64,000 nucleotides of DNA from Pisolithus tinctorius (lineage: Eukaryota; Basidiomycota; Agaricomycetes; Boletales; Pisolithaceae): assembly GCA_024663395.1 (NCBI GenBank), contig JANFAH010000005.1, positions 930,001-994,000 on the forward strand, read 5' to 3'. Under the pieces are notes generated by a model that was given only the letters and a program-made list of their open reading frames with translations, ran no database searches and had not been told where the DNA came from. Each line of letters starts with the position of its first letter. Position 1 is the first letter of the stretch. The position numbers and the translations under genes are program-made. Below are positions 23,266-35,300 of this stretch, piece by piece.

Positions 23266-26200
23266 TCATATGCTTAGCGGGGGCGGTTCGTCAGGGCCTA
23301 GAGCTGCGATTTCCTCCTCGTAGAACCTGAAAAGTGCTGCTTTATCACCACAAAACTCCTGAAGCCTCATCCGGATCCTCTCAGCTGCTGCTGCGGGCCT
23401 GGGATCCCTGCTTTTGAGTGTCGCACCCATCCTCCCACTACCCATGAGGCGGTTTGTCAGAAAGAGAAACCCCTGTGAGTCCCCTAGCACCTGAACGAAG
23501 GCAACTCCTGATCGGTGTACGAACTGTGAATACTTGAACGGTGCCCTGCGATAGGAGTATACCACGTCCACGTCGCGGGGGTACATATTAGTCGACTCGA
23601 TATCGACAATGAACCCAAATCGCTTTAACAGTGCATATTCCATGTAGTGTGTAGTCTGTGTTCCCTCAGGGACCCTCCTCTCCAAGTCTGGCACGACAGG
23701 AAGAGGCAGGGATAAGCGTATGGGGAAACACGACTGAAATGGGTTGTGTTCCCGGATGTTGCTGATTTCGGTTACGTACGCCTCAACAAGCTTGAGCCCA
23801 TATTTCTCGATAGTTCTGCCCCATTGACGGAGCATGTCGTCGATGCATCGAGCAGTCGACCCGATCCACTGCAGCTCAAAATGGAAGACTGTGCCAGGGT
23901 TCTGGATGATGTCATGGTGCAGAATAACCGACTCCGCTTGGTCGCTTTTCTGTGATACATCAATGTCAATATGTCTATAATAAGGTGGGAGGATAGGGGT
24001 GACCTTCGTCAAATCGGCGTCGATGATCATGCTCTGCGTCAAGATGAGTTGCCTCTTATTTCGCTTAGGGCTGATTCCACTTGGTTTGCTCTGGTTGGAC
24101 AGGCTATAACCTCGCCCGGTGGAGGTGTCCTCGTTAGACGAGTGGCGAGGCTTGTTGAACCAACCTCTGGGCGTACTGACAGTTGCGCACTCTCCGTTTA
24201 GCTGGTAGAAGTAATGCCTGTTCCGACGGGATGGTTATGAATCAATAACCATGATCTAGGACCGTCAGCTTACCCATCCAGAAATCCATGCCGGCCGGTG
24301 CAGTGGACAAATAGACCTTGCTCGAGAAGTCTAGTCCCCCATTCCGCACCCTGCTCCCTCGACGAGACATCCCTGAATTCACGAACGAGCCACGACACGA
24401 AGTCGAATCCAGTGAACGAATCTGGAAAATTCATTCTATGCCACTTGTGCAACTTGATTGGCACCCCATCCTCCTCTCGCATTGCCTTGGCGATCGCAAT
24501 GAGAGACATATCCGCGATCTCCCGCTCGCTCTTCATTTTTTTCTTTAATGGACCTGCAGCATGGATTTCATCGAGTTGTGCCATCAATGATTCGTCCACA
24601 ACGGAGTGCACGGGTCCCAGAGTAGTCGGTAGAAACCGCACAGGAGTCATTTGTTGACCGCGTTCGTCCAGAAATTGCCAACGGGCTTTGGTAAACATCT
24701 CTGCCAGTTTGTCGATACCCATCAAACGGATTTCTTCTTCGTCCAGCTTCTCACCAGATGGACCCGTATATACCTGAGGCGGGTCGGCAGAGGGAATTAC
24801 TACGAACCTGGTGCGCCAGTATCGCAAGGACTCGTTGAATTGATGTTCGTATCCCGCGACCAACATGTCTAGCCTTTGAGACGTCAAACAGACACCTTCG
24901 GGAGACGACAAACCGCACACCTATTCCAGCCATAATTCTCAAGACCATGAGATACGAACTTGGTCTGGAGTTCCGTGTACCCAACCCCCAGCTTGGGCCA
25001 AATCAAGCACTCGTAATCAATTGGCTGAGAAGGTGGCATCCTCCTCACGTACCGCCGTACCTGGATCGCCTCCCCCGTATACGACAGTCGGTGGATCTCG
25101 TTGCTCATACTCAGATACACAGGGTCATTAGTAGAGAGCAGCACCTCAGCCGCTCCACCCGGTTTCGGCGTTGCGTCTTCTTCACCCAGAAACGACTTAG
25201 AATGCCGCGTGATCTTCGCGTTTCCATCAGTTGCGGTGGCCTTGCGCGGGCGGATGACAAACTGGAAGCCCTGTGCAAGTCGGACCGCCACCATGCCGCG
25301 CATCACGACTAACGCCCATGCTCGACGAATCTGATCCACCGTCCCAATTACATTTGGGGCCTTGACCATAAATGAACGCATCTCCGTGGGGTCCACTACA
25401 AAGTCGTACGAAAATACATCATAGGAAGACTCGAGCTCTGCATTGCTCGGAAAGTGCTCCACAGTGAGTGGGAGGCAGGCAGGTGTGACCATGGAGGCCC
25501 ACTTTACCTCGTGCTTGTACACTGGCATCGGGAAAACGTGTTTCCAGCGGCTGGCGAGCGAAGACTGCGCGTAAGACACAGCAGACTGTGGACGCGAAGG
25601 GTTCGCATGCGAGCTCGTGGATGGGAACGAAGACACATTTAAAGATGTGAGTGTTGCTCTACGACGCACCCCGAACGACGTGTCGTCGCGCTGCGGGCTG
25701 TTGAGTGGTGAGTGTCGCCTAAAGGATCCGTGGTGTGATATCGCAGAGTCTTCGTCATAGGTACGGCTCACTGTCGGCCCGCCAGAGGCAGAATGTAGGA
25801 TAGCCATTGGTCGAGGAGAACGAGCGATAGAGACTGAAGGAGTCACTGGAACTGCGGGAGCTCTCGGGATTCGGATGGAAGGTGTCGGCGTAACCTGACC
25901 CCCGCTTGAAGAAAGGTCGTTCGGCCTCGGTGTCTGTGGCTCGTTTGCACCTCTAAACGGATTGTAGAACCAAGACGTAGCAAGCTTCGCCAAGCGAGAC
26001 GAGGTGGTCTCAGACGTCGTTGTAGGACCTTCCATAAAAGCGGAGGGTACGGAAGTCCTCTCAGATCTCAGGGAAGATTGCGAAGGTGACGTGCTACGTC
26101 CAGTTAACGAGTGAATTAGACTGTCATTGCCTTCACGGGGTAAATCCATGAAAATCCGTCGAGGGCTTTCTAAGATGGGTGCAATGCGGCTCGAAGTGAT

Positions 26201-28257
26201 CGACCCACGCTGCGACGCCATAGCCCTTCTCTCACTTGCTGTTGATGGACGATGGGTGAGAGTGCCAGCCGTTCCATTCGAACTGGAGGCATACGAAGTA
26301 CGATTAATGTGCAATGGCCGAGGTACTTCCTTGGAGACAAATACTTCCATGTCAGCTTGCTCTGCTTCCGCCGCCGTCGGAGCTCTATGCTCTACAAGAG
26401 ACTCCCTTGGGGGTGAAGACGTTGGATCACGAATTTCCGGGAGGAACGGGATCTCGATGTTTGCAAGGACGTCATGTGCGAGCAGACCTAGCATCTGTAT
26501 TTCATGCATTTTGGCCCTCGCGATGAACCTGGAGATGGCAGGCTGTTGGATTGGGCCTACCGAGGGAAGGGGTAGCAAAACTTACCTGCCCTGTCGGAAG
26601 GGAAGATCCATCTGCTTATCCCAAAAAGTGACACCGATCCAGAAAGGCTCCCACCAAAACGTCACCTTTTCCCGTCTTGTCGCATCGTTTGGGATCTCGT
26701 CTCCGCCCCAGAGCGGGTCGGCGGTGCGGCTGCCGTTCTTCCCGTCTTTATCAGGTTTTGGATCGTAACCCCGAAAGCTGAAAATGGGACTCTGGTGCAA
26801 AGGCCGCTTAGCAAGGCAAACCAGATCAAGGCCAAAGCCATGGTCAAGCATTCGCGTCGTCGTGAGGCGCAGAAGGGGCTTCGACACTCGGAAATAACCT
26901 GTCCCCGGGGTGATTAGGATAGTTGCAGTTCCGGTCAAAGAAAGGGATCGATCGATATAATGAGTTTCGTTCGGGTTCAGAGCAAGGTTCAAGGATTCAA
27001 GAATAGGTCCGTCGTGGGCATATGATATCCGTCCCACCAACCGCGCCTGATCTGGTGTAGTAGACTCCACGAATGCTTGATGATAATGGTGAGTTAACAG
27101 GATATCGCGTTGGAATGCCCAGAACGAGTCTTTGAGATCAACAAGGGTAGGTTTCCAGTCATTGATGACTTCGAGGTCTGTTATTACCTTGTAAAAGTCT
27201 TTGTACCAATTGCCGTCCTCGTCAGGACGCAGGGGGCCCGCCGCGTACTCTCGTTCGGACTCATCATAGAAAACTCTCGAAATCAGCACGATTGTGACAG
27301 TATGGTTTGTGCCAGCTTCTCGCCATTTAGCAAATAAAGCAGGGAGATATGAATGAATAATTTTCTCGTTGTAGCGCTCTCCATCACCAGCGAATTCCCA
27401 AAGTTCGCGGCAAACCTGGATGAAGATGGTCACCTTGGCAGATAGCGACCGATAAATGGCTTTGGTTTTTGAGGTTACATAACCGGCCGATACCTGAAAT
27501 AAGTGATCATGCGATTACGTCCTCTGGTACGTGAATATGAAAATGGCTCACCTTCTTACCGTTAACGTAGATATTCTGTACTTTGGCGGCTATGACACCA
27601 ATAAAAGATATCTCCTGCTCGACGAATACGCACTGGCCCACGAGATGTTCACCAAGTCTCCACATGTCATTGCGACCCAAGTACTGGTCCTGAAAAGTAA
27701 ACTCGATATAATCGACCGAGTACTCCTCCCTGTCCACCTGGCGAAGGAATTCAGTGATCCGGCGCCGAACATTTACGATAAACAGCACCTTGGTTACTGT
27801 GACCTCAGTGTTGTTCTTCAAACCAAAGACATCCGCGGCATTCTTAGGAAGTGAAATCTAAATGAGTAGTGAATGTCATGCAGCTGAGACCCATGTAGAA
27901 AACAGTAACCTGCAGTGTCGGTTTGGAGCAACCCTCATCTTTTGGAACGGTGAAGAGAATCCCGGAAAAGTCTTCGGATAGTGGCGCAGTTACACGGAGG
28001 ACGTCGCCCTCCGCCACACCAGGCCACCAAGACTGGTTGAAAATGACTTTGGGTGATTCCTTCGGTTCATGGACCCAGGTGTTTAAAACCTTGAAATCCC
28101 CATGCTTCAAAGGAGCTGGCGGAGGGTTTCCAATGGTGGATTGCAATGTGTTCGATCTCCTTCGGCCGTATTGAATGGTCTGCGAGTCCGTGCGTACGGT
28201 GGTCATATCATGACGACTTCCGGCCTGCCTTGTCGTTCGCGTGTTTATCAATGTCAC
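23266..28257 (-). CDS. iml1: SEACIT/GATOR1 subunit Iml1 (DEPDC5 homologue)
   Basis: Vacuolar GAP-complex subunit that restrains TORC1 in response to amino acids. The N-terminal region carries LNTWVHEPKESPKVIFNQSW, VLRVTAPLSEDFSGILFTVP and DQYLGRNDMWRLGEHLVGQC. The vWA-like core contains IFIQVCRELWEFAGDGERYN and VTIVLISRVFYDESEREY, then FRGYDPKPDKDGKNG. A long Ser-rich region follows (about 26500-25600), then WASMVTPACLPLTVEHFPSN and YECLIWPKLGVGYTELQTKF. The DEP domain is FTGFDFVSWLVREFRD with LLEQGLFVHCTGRHGFLDG. The C-terminal domain ends at 23266 with FEWQ-type block VFHFELQWIGSTARCIDDML and RFGFIVDIESTNMYP. At least six introns. The start at 28257 is uncertain; an in-frame Met at 28206 is equally possible. 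Confidence 0.93.
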
Positions 28258-28529
28258 GTGCTGCCAATTTTTAGTTGCTTCAAGCCAGCTGTAAATGATA
28301 CTAGGACTTACTACTTATTGTCAAAGTTGTCACTGGGATCCAAAAAACCTTGGCCTGGTGAATGCCAGAGGTATTTCTCCTCCTAGCCACGACAAGATCG
28401 AGTATCGACTGCTGCTGTGCTGCTCTCGAAACCGGGCAGCGATTTGAAATCTTCTAGCCCCCCCCCCCCTCGAGTCACGTTCACTTTAATTACACTCCTT
28501 TCTCATAAATTACCCCAGCTTCCGACGAC

Positions 28530-29111
28530 ATGAATTCTGGAGTCGCAGAGTTGGCGTTAGAACAACCGTATCTCGAGGACCATGCTACCGTCCTTGTGAC
28601 CAGTCGCCGTTTCTCATCCGAAACCCGTTCCTGCGATTTGCACATCCGCAACTCCCCAACTCTTTTAGCACCCAACTCTGAACGATCTTCATGCTCTTCG
28701 ACGAAACCATCACCGACTGTCAGATTCGCACCTCTGCCAAAGACCGAGTCAACCAGGAAGCGCTCCATCCCCCCTCTTGGGGTTTCGGGGCGCACACGCC
28801 ATTCACGTATTTCTAAAGAAGGACGGAAACCGCTGTGGTCTATCGATCCATCTTCGGAGGAGATAGGGGAGGATCCCATCATCGTTCTTGGGAGGTTTGC
28901 CAAAAAGGCGGGTATCAGGTTGTTGCAAAGAGTCAGAAGGAAGTCTGCGTCCCAAGAGAAAGGTGGTCGCCATTCAAATGACGTGGTCGACATTAAACCG
29001 GATGAAGTTTTAAAAGACACAGAGCCTGCAGTATCGCCGCAAGAGACGGCAGGACCCAAAGTTGGACGACGACGGAGGATATCGATTGAAGAGAGCGTTA
29101 TGGTTGACTGA
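28530..29111 (+). CDS. Hypothetical protein, basidiomycete-type
   Basis: Uninterrupted open frame of 193 codons starting MNSGVAELALEQPYLEDHAT. No known domain. A conserved-looking core, SPTVRFAPLPKTESTRKRSI then PPLGVSGRTRHSR, resembles short hypothetical proteins I remember from other Agaricomycetes, where a VRFAPLP element precedes R-rich and PLGV segments. The second half is basic, with LGRFAKKAGIRLLQRVRRKS. Divergent from iml1 with about 270 bp between starts. Function unknown. Confidence 0.55.
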   Translation: MNSGVAELALEQPYLEDHATVLVTSRRFSSETRSCDLHIRNSPTLLAPNSERSSCSSTKPSPTVRFAPLPKTESTRKRSIPPLGVSGRTRHSRISKEGRKPLWSIDPSSEEIGEDPIIVLGRFAKKAGIRLLQRVRRKSASQEKGGRHSNDVVDIKPDEVLKDTEPAVSPQETAGPKVGRRRRISIEESVMVD

Positions 29112-29968
29112 GGGTGGTGTGCTTGCTTCTGCCGGAAATTTTCAAGTACGCACAAGTACTGGAGGCCAACTGACATTCTCCGTGTTTCCTTGGCCGTCTT
29201 TATGGACTGTACTCGTACGTTCTGCGACCTGTTTCCATCATGCCATCTCAATTAATGCTAATACCTTGTACAGTCGCCGGCCATTTTCACACCATCCTTG
29301 ACATTTACCTTCACCCTTTTTCCCGTGATGACTGTATCCCCCCAGTTAAAGCCTACATTACTATTAGGCATTAAATCCAAGGGCTTTCTGATTAATCGAT
29401 CATTTACTTTAGGTAGTTGTCCTTGCCAATAATTAGGTCTCCAACCTAACGTGTGTAGTAGTACCTGGTCTGGCGTCAATCTTTTTCCTTTGGGCTACAT
29501 AATATAAAACCAATTAATCCCCCTCCAGTCTTTGTTAACATTTTTCGTGTCTGACGGTATATGCTGTGCGTTAATGTGCTCTTCCCGAAAACTGTTGACG
29601 CTCCGGAATCGTGTATAATCGATTCCAATATTTTTGGCTTTGTTTATGGTTGATTGCTAAGCCGACCTTGCAATGCTTCCGGTAACCATATGAGGTAATA
29701 ACCGGGTGGTCCATTGTGCGGGAAGCTTTTGTTCGTCGCGAAGGCTTTGCGGAGAGAACAATAAGATGCCGCTCATTTTGCATCCAAGTATAAAGGCTGG
29801 AATATGGCAAGCATCCCATGCACTTTATTTCTTGTCCTGTATCTCTTTTTCTTGTCCTTCCCTCCTAGTCTTCAAGTCCATTCGTCCGGTGCTGGGTCAC
29901 CTTATCATTCGTTTCCAGCCTTGCCTCCTGCATTCCTTCAAATAACGCAATACTAAAGAGAGCACTCA
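29112..29968. other. Intergenic region, AT-richer, possible decayed element
   Basis: 857 bp with no supported gene. A minus-strand frame (29258-29479, LLHTLGWRPNYWQGQLPK) and another at 29571-29819 look vaguely protein-like but are short, lack family matches and lie in a stretch with more A/T than flanking genes. Could be mobile-element debris or promoter of the downstream membrane-protein gene. Confidence 0.4.
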
Positions 29969-31026
29969 ATGGCACCCGTAAAGACTTGTGAGCAGCTTTA
30001 CCTTGGTATGCCCTTCATGTGGTCTTATGCCCGACAGACATCTTCTTCGCCCTCAACGCTGCCCGTGTATTGAGCATCGTGTCACTTCTTCTCGTCTTCG
30101 CTAGCAGCATCTTTGTCATGGTCACTGATATCGAAGCTGTGAACTCCTATGAGTCCAAGCAGAGTAGCAATACCACCAACGTGGACCTCGTTAACTGCGA
30201 TTACATTGAGTAAGGGAGTTGCACGTTTCCGATTTCCCTTGTCTTACTCTTCATAACAGGAACAGCACTGTTCCCAATCAACTAGGCGGCGTCTTCTGGG
30301 CCATCGTCAACCGCCTCCTTATCATCTTCCAAGTTATAATCCTCATCATGTCTGAAGTTGGCTGGCCTATGCCGCTCTTTGATCGTTTCTTCCCCGTTCT
30401 CGGCTCCAATTTCGGTCTGGGTGCCCTTGGTATTTTCCAGGGATTGTAAGTACCCATCACACTTTTTTCGGAATTCTTTCTTATCGATGTTAGCATGGGC
30501 GCTGCGGTTCTCTCTCAGCATGTGGATGACTTCACCTTCGTCGCCGCGTTTTTCCTCTTTGTCGTAGCCTGCTTAAATATGCTCCTGGGTCTCATCTTTC
30601 GGGAGTCAGCAAAGGAGAAGCGTTCCATCACGTTGTGGCGTGACGGAAGCAGGGATGTCCTTCCCTCGCATCTGCCACCTGCCGCGGACCTGAACCGCTC
30701 CACGACCTGCACGTCGGCGCAGTCTTATGCTTCGACCACCGTTTGCGATGAGAAACGCGATATGAGTGAGTTTGGTGCCGCCCGTGGCCGTGCTGGATAT
30801 GGCTTCGGGCGTCAGGGTGAAAAAGCAGCAGGAATGAAAGGTCGGTCTAGTTCGTTTTGGGAGATCGCTACCGTTGTCTGACATACTTGCATCTTTTAGG
30901 TTTCCTGATCTCAAAGCCATTGGAGACCCTGCCTCGCTACGCTGCTCGTCCCACAAGCGCACCATCGACGTCCTCGCGTTCTTCAACGCCTCAGCCACAC
31001 TTCAACTCTAGCGATACTGCTATATG
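29969..31026 (+). CDS. Four-TM membrane protein (basidiomycete DUF7598-like)
   Basis: Exon 1 MAPVKT splices in phase to YIFFALNAARVLSIVSLLLV. Further exons: the loop ending VDLVNCDYIE, then NSTVPNQLGGVFWAIVNRLL, IIFQVIILIMSEVGWPMPLF, FGLGALGIFQGL, MGAAVLSQHVDDFTFVAAFF and LFVVACLNMLLGLIFRESAK. Four hydrophobic helices are separated by short loops. The SEVGWP motif between TM2 and TM3 is the memorable part of the family. A cytosolic Ser/Arg-rich tail of about 110 residues follows, ending at 31026. I recall similar proteins in many basidiomycetes annotated as DUF7598. No molecular function is established that I know of. Confidence 0.75.
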
Positions 31027-31711
31027 AAATTATGACCATTTGGATGACTCGCAGACACTGTAGATGTGTACTACATACTGATCCGGTCGAACTCTAACCA
31101 GCTCTTGTTCATTTACTTATGTTAAAAGGCACTTTTTATTTGTATGTGTAGCTTTAGTCTCGCTGTCAACGTGTTTTATTGATGAAACTGCAAAATTGTG
31201 TTCGCACTTTCACCACGTACTCATTAGCGGCCTCGACATTTTGGTGAGAAAGCTTTTCTTATGCTCGTGGGCAGGCGGGATGAGAAATAGTGCCCGCCTC
31301 GGATTCCTTGAGCACTTTAACCAAGCCCGTGTGGTCATCGGGTTTGTATAATCAACTCTAGACGAAATTCCTGGAGGTCTTTGCATCTATCAGGAGCCAA
31401 AGTGAGATCATCAAGCTGTTCAACTTTGACAAGAATTGGAAGTCGCTAAGGAGAAGCCCGGCAACAAGCGGCAGTGATAGCAACGGTATGGGAACCCATG
31501 ACAAGGAATGTGTGCTTGGTATGTTTGAGGCGTTGTTGCGACTCCTTATAGTGGAAGGATTCGTTGTCGCCTTCCAACCAAATGCCACACGGAGGAAATT
31601 TGGTCGCGGTGCCTCTGCGAATACACCATAACGGAGCGGGGACAACTATTTTCCTTGCGCATCCTGAGTTGCGACTGAGTTCAAGGTAGACATCGTAGTA
31701 CCAAACGGAAT
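31027..31711. other. Unresolved interval with open frames on both strands
   Basis: 685 bp between the membrane-protein gene and the glutaredoxin-like gene. On the minus strand a frame with KIVVPAPLWCIRRGTATKFP and a short tail VEQLDDLTLAPDRCKDLQEF can be read. On the plus strand FASIRSQSEIIKLFNFDKNW is open over the same bases. Neither matches a family I recognise, and I cannot choose between them. Confidence 0.35.
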
Positions 31712-32111
31712 CTATTCTGATGGGCTCCCGGAATCCAGTCCTGAATAACGCTCTCGTAAAGCCGTCAGCACCGTTGAAGCACCCCAGCGACCTTTGGCTA
31801 TCTCCTCTCCGTCCAGGTGAAGTACAGGTATCCAGTAGACATATCTCCTCTTCCACATTTCCTGTCCTCTATCGTGGATGTTAATCACCTGTAACTCGAA
31901 GTCATGCTACAGAGGTCAATCGTGATTTGCATATAGCAGGTCCTAGTAGTTCTCACTAGAGCCTTGACTTTGGCGAGTTCAGCTTTGGCGATCTTCATCT
32001 CGGTCAGTGACTAGGCTGGGTGCACAAAGAGCTCAGACTGACATCGCAGAGAGAGCAGTTGGGACCAGAGAAAAGGACAAGGCGGGGAATTCTCGGAAAG
32101 CGCGCTGCCAT
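31712..32111 (-). CDS. Glutaredoxin-like protein (DUF836 / YDR286C type)
   Basis: Small three-exon gene. Exon 1 (start 32111) MAARFPRIPRLVLFSGPNCS then LCD. Exon 2 MKIAKAELAKVKAL. Exon 3 HDFELQVINIHDRGQEMWKR, RYVYWIPVLHLDGEEIAKGR and WGASTVLTALRER, ending at 31712. Introns begin gtcagt and gtgaga. The CSLC motif follows the first beta strand exactly as in the thioredoxin-fold DUF836 family, and the YWIPVLH(L/I)DG block with the cis-Pro is also conserved. Family members resemble yeast YDR286C, whose role is not settled. About 100 residues, typical length. Confidence 0.82.
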
Positions 32112-32303
32112 GTCAGACCAGCCGGTGTCTAACAACCGGGTTGTAAGGGAATGAGGTGGCTGACGTTGGGCAGTTGTATGAACCGCCAAAACAAGGACCC
32201 ACAAATCACCGTAACGTAGGGGTCGTCCACTTTCAGAGTCGAGCTGCTTTAGCCAGTAGATGTATAGCAAGTCTCGCTAGAAAGCGCTCAATGAACCGTT
32301 GGA

Positions 32304-35300
32304 ATGTCAATTCGAGAACCAGCTTGGAGGAAGAGAAGTGGGTGTCCCCTCTGGTCGCGTTCGTCGCGTCCGAGTTTCTGACCTTCTGATCGATTTCGCA
32401 GCGCGTCCGTGTCCGTTTTACTCTCAAGGACGGTGTCTCTTTGCAGATTCGTGCAACTTCCTTCACGATATTAAGGTGAGGGCCCCCGTCGTCGACCTCA
32501 CAGTGGCCCACACGACCTCGCAATGCAATGTCCTTCCAAGCAACTCCAGCGACCCCCCTGCCATTGTTGTGAATGCCGCCGGCAGCTCCCCCTCTGAAGG
32601 CCTTTCTAGCTCTGTCCCTCATTCCTCGCGTTATTCGAGCCTTTTGTCGGTTTTGGAGGATGTCATTGGCCCCGATCCAACTGGTCCCATCCAGCACGGC
32701 GTGGACGCGATGCTTTCCGGCCCGTCGTCCCACTTGGTGACAGCGAGCAGTAACAGTACTGTGGTTACGGAATCTGACTCGACTCTTGTCGGCCACTGTG
32801 GCTCGGAGGATAGTATCTCGAGCATAGCTTCGGATCCAGCTCTCCCTCTCGATGACACTGAACTGGCAGTCCCTTCCGGGTGCGGTTCACCCTACGTAAA
32901 TCCATCACTTACCTACAAAACATTGGACGAGTCTAGCTCTTTGCCTGCGGCGGTCAACAGCGAAGAGGTCGTGGAGTACCTCACCTACGAGGTGGATGCT
33001 GCCCAACCCTGCGAGGATAATGGTGTATCCCACGTAGTTGAGGCGGAAGAAGTAGCTACGATGGAATACGATGCGGAGGAGTTCGAACAGGAGCCAACAA
33101 CGACACCATTTAGAAGACAGAGTGTTACTTCTGTGGCGTCACCGTTCAGCGGTGTATCTCTATTGGCCTCACCTCAAGATACCTGCGGCAAAATGTTCGC
33201 AAGTAGCCCGCTGGATACCCAGATGCAAGTTCGTACCCCTGACTTGTTGTCACCTGTGCAGTTGTCCGCCAAGCTGCGCCCCTTCTCATTATCTCCGGTC
33301 TGTTATCTTCCTCAAAGGGGGGATTCAATAGACTCTGGTTACGCGGAGGGCGATAGTTGGATCGACCCGGAGCCACTGTCACAGTCACCTCCGCCAAAAG
33401 CACTGCCGTATCTGGTTTCCGGCTCAGGATACTCCCATAGTTTGTCATCTGCCCTGCCTCAGATGCGAAAATGCGAACTCGCGTATTGTATGTCCAGTGG
33501 CCATCCATCACCTTCCACGGGGTCTATTGAAGCGAGCGTACCCAAAGACACGGAAGATAGCGACGATGGTACTTCCTCCATAATAGACATCTACGAGAGT
33601 TCTTCATCCGATGTCGAGGATTGCTCGTCGCCAACTATGAAGATTTCTAACGCTGCTGTCCCACGCGAGACATGCGAAGGTGAAATGAGCGCACCATCTA
33701 ATACAGGTTCGTCTACGGCTACAGTTACTCCCCCATCGGGCACTTTTGAGTGTTCAATATCCGGGGAGCCCTTTGTGCAGCCTACGAATAACGAGAGTGT
33801 ATCATTTCGCCCTGCTCTGTCCGCCCAGCCGTCCTTTGATTTCAGCGTCACGTCTTCTCGAGTCTCGTTATTGAGGCAAGACTCTCTGCTCTCTTCCCAT
33901 TCAGGCTCTTCCACTCCGAACACTTCTTTGTTTTCTCAAGATGGTGACTCCTCACGCGTCGAAGAATGTCTATTTTTGCCCAACCCTGCAAATGCAGACC
34001 ATGTTATGCAGTCGGAAATGTTTTGGAATGTGGCAGATGATGACACGTTACATCACCAGGTCCTTGCACCTTCACAGAGTATAGCCAGCATCGAGCAGAG
34101 GTTTCACTCACCTCAGTTGGGTGGGACTGGTGACTACGAGAAGTTGGACACCGCTATTGGTACAGACGCGAATTTTCCGCCGTGTTACTCTGCACCGACA
34201 AGGCAGGGATATTTGAAGGCTGTTCAAGACCTTGAAACAGATGGCCACAACGTCCCTCAGGAAACAGTCGCCTCATTCGATCTGGTCCCAGCTGAAGGAG
34301 TGTTGCAGTTTCCCATGCCTCCAGTGCCGACTGCTGAAAGTGTTACTCCATCGGCTTTTCTTGGGGGCGATGTCACCTTCCAGCAAGTCCCTCAGGACGG
34401 CGTAGGTGATATGCGATCTCCGCCTAGCACCGCGAAAAATCACAGTATGCAACTGATCCATACACCCTCGGGCCTCGCAGTCGACGCTTGTCCGAGTGAG
34501 CAAAAGCCTGCCATTTCTGGGATCTCTTCTACTAGCGAAGATTTAGACAGAAGTCGCACCGACGCGAGCCCAGCAGATGCAGATAGATTGTTCGCGCATT
34601 CTCCGGTTTTTGAAAGACCTTCACTGCCCGCTGCGGACGGGTTGGGCCAAGCTTCAACAAAGGGGTGTTCCAAGCTATCTTCTCCGCACTCACCAGACCA
34701 CCAACATATGGGCGATGACTTCCACGACACTCATTCAAACACTTCCTACACGACTTCCACTCCGCGCGGCGCGGGTATCCTAGCAAGCCAAGAAAGTCAG
34801 CATATAGCATTACGGTCACCCCGTTCACCGCCTTGTTCATCGTCCCCGCCTGCTGCTGCCTTACCACCTGTATCTCAGTCGGTCCTATCACGTTCAGGAA
34901 GTGTGTTTCGTCCGCTCCTCACGGGCCGCAAGTCCCTGCTTGAGGCATCTCTCTTCGGCGACCGTATTTCTCAGAACGCCTTTTCTGCGAGAGATAGGTC
35001 GATATCAGTTTCAGCGCTATCGCATTCAAGGGCGAAAGAGGCTAGGAGTACATCTGTCTCTCAGAATCCCCTTCGGTACCGACAGGTAACTTCTCATGAT
35101 GGCACTATCAGTGTGCATTGGCTCATCACAGCTACATGTAGTTCTCTACACACCCGCCGACACCAATTAGCGATGATGGTACGTCGCATTCAGGACTCTT
35201 GGAGATGGGCGACATTGAAAACGACATTCACAGGATGTTCAAAGCGCCCTCTTGTGAATATGGCCGCAGTCGAAGAGTCATTGTCTTCGCATCCTAGATC

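Noticed and set aside
28459..28471. C-homopolymer run
   Set aside because: Short homopolymer, likely promoter or sequencing-sensitive stretch, no sign of a functional repeat.
32156..32389. 77-codon frame covering the CCCH gene start
   Set aside because: It runs into a stop before the finger, whereas the Met at 32304 splices in phase to the CCCH motif.
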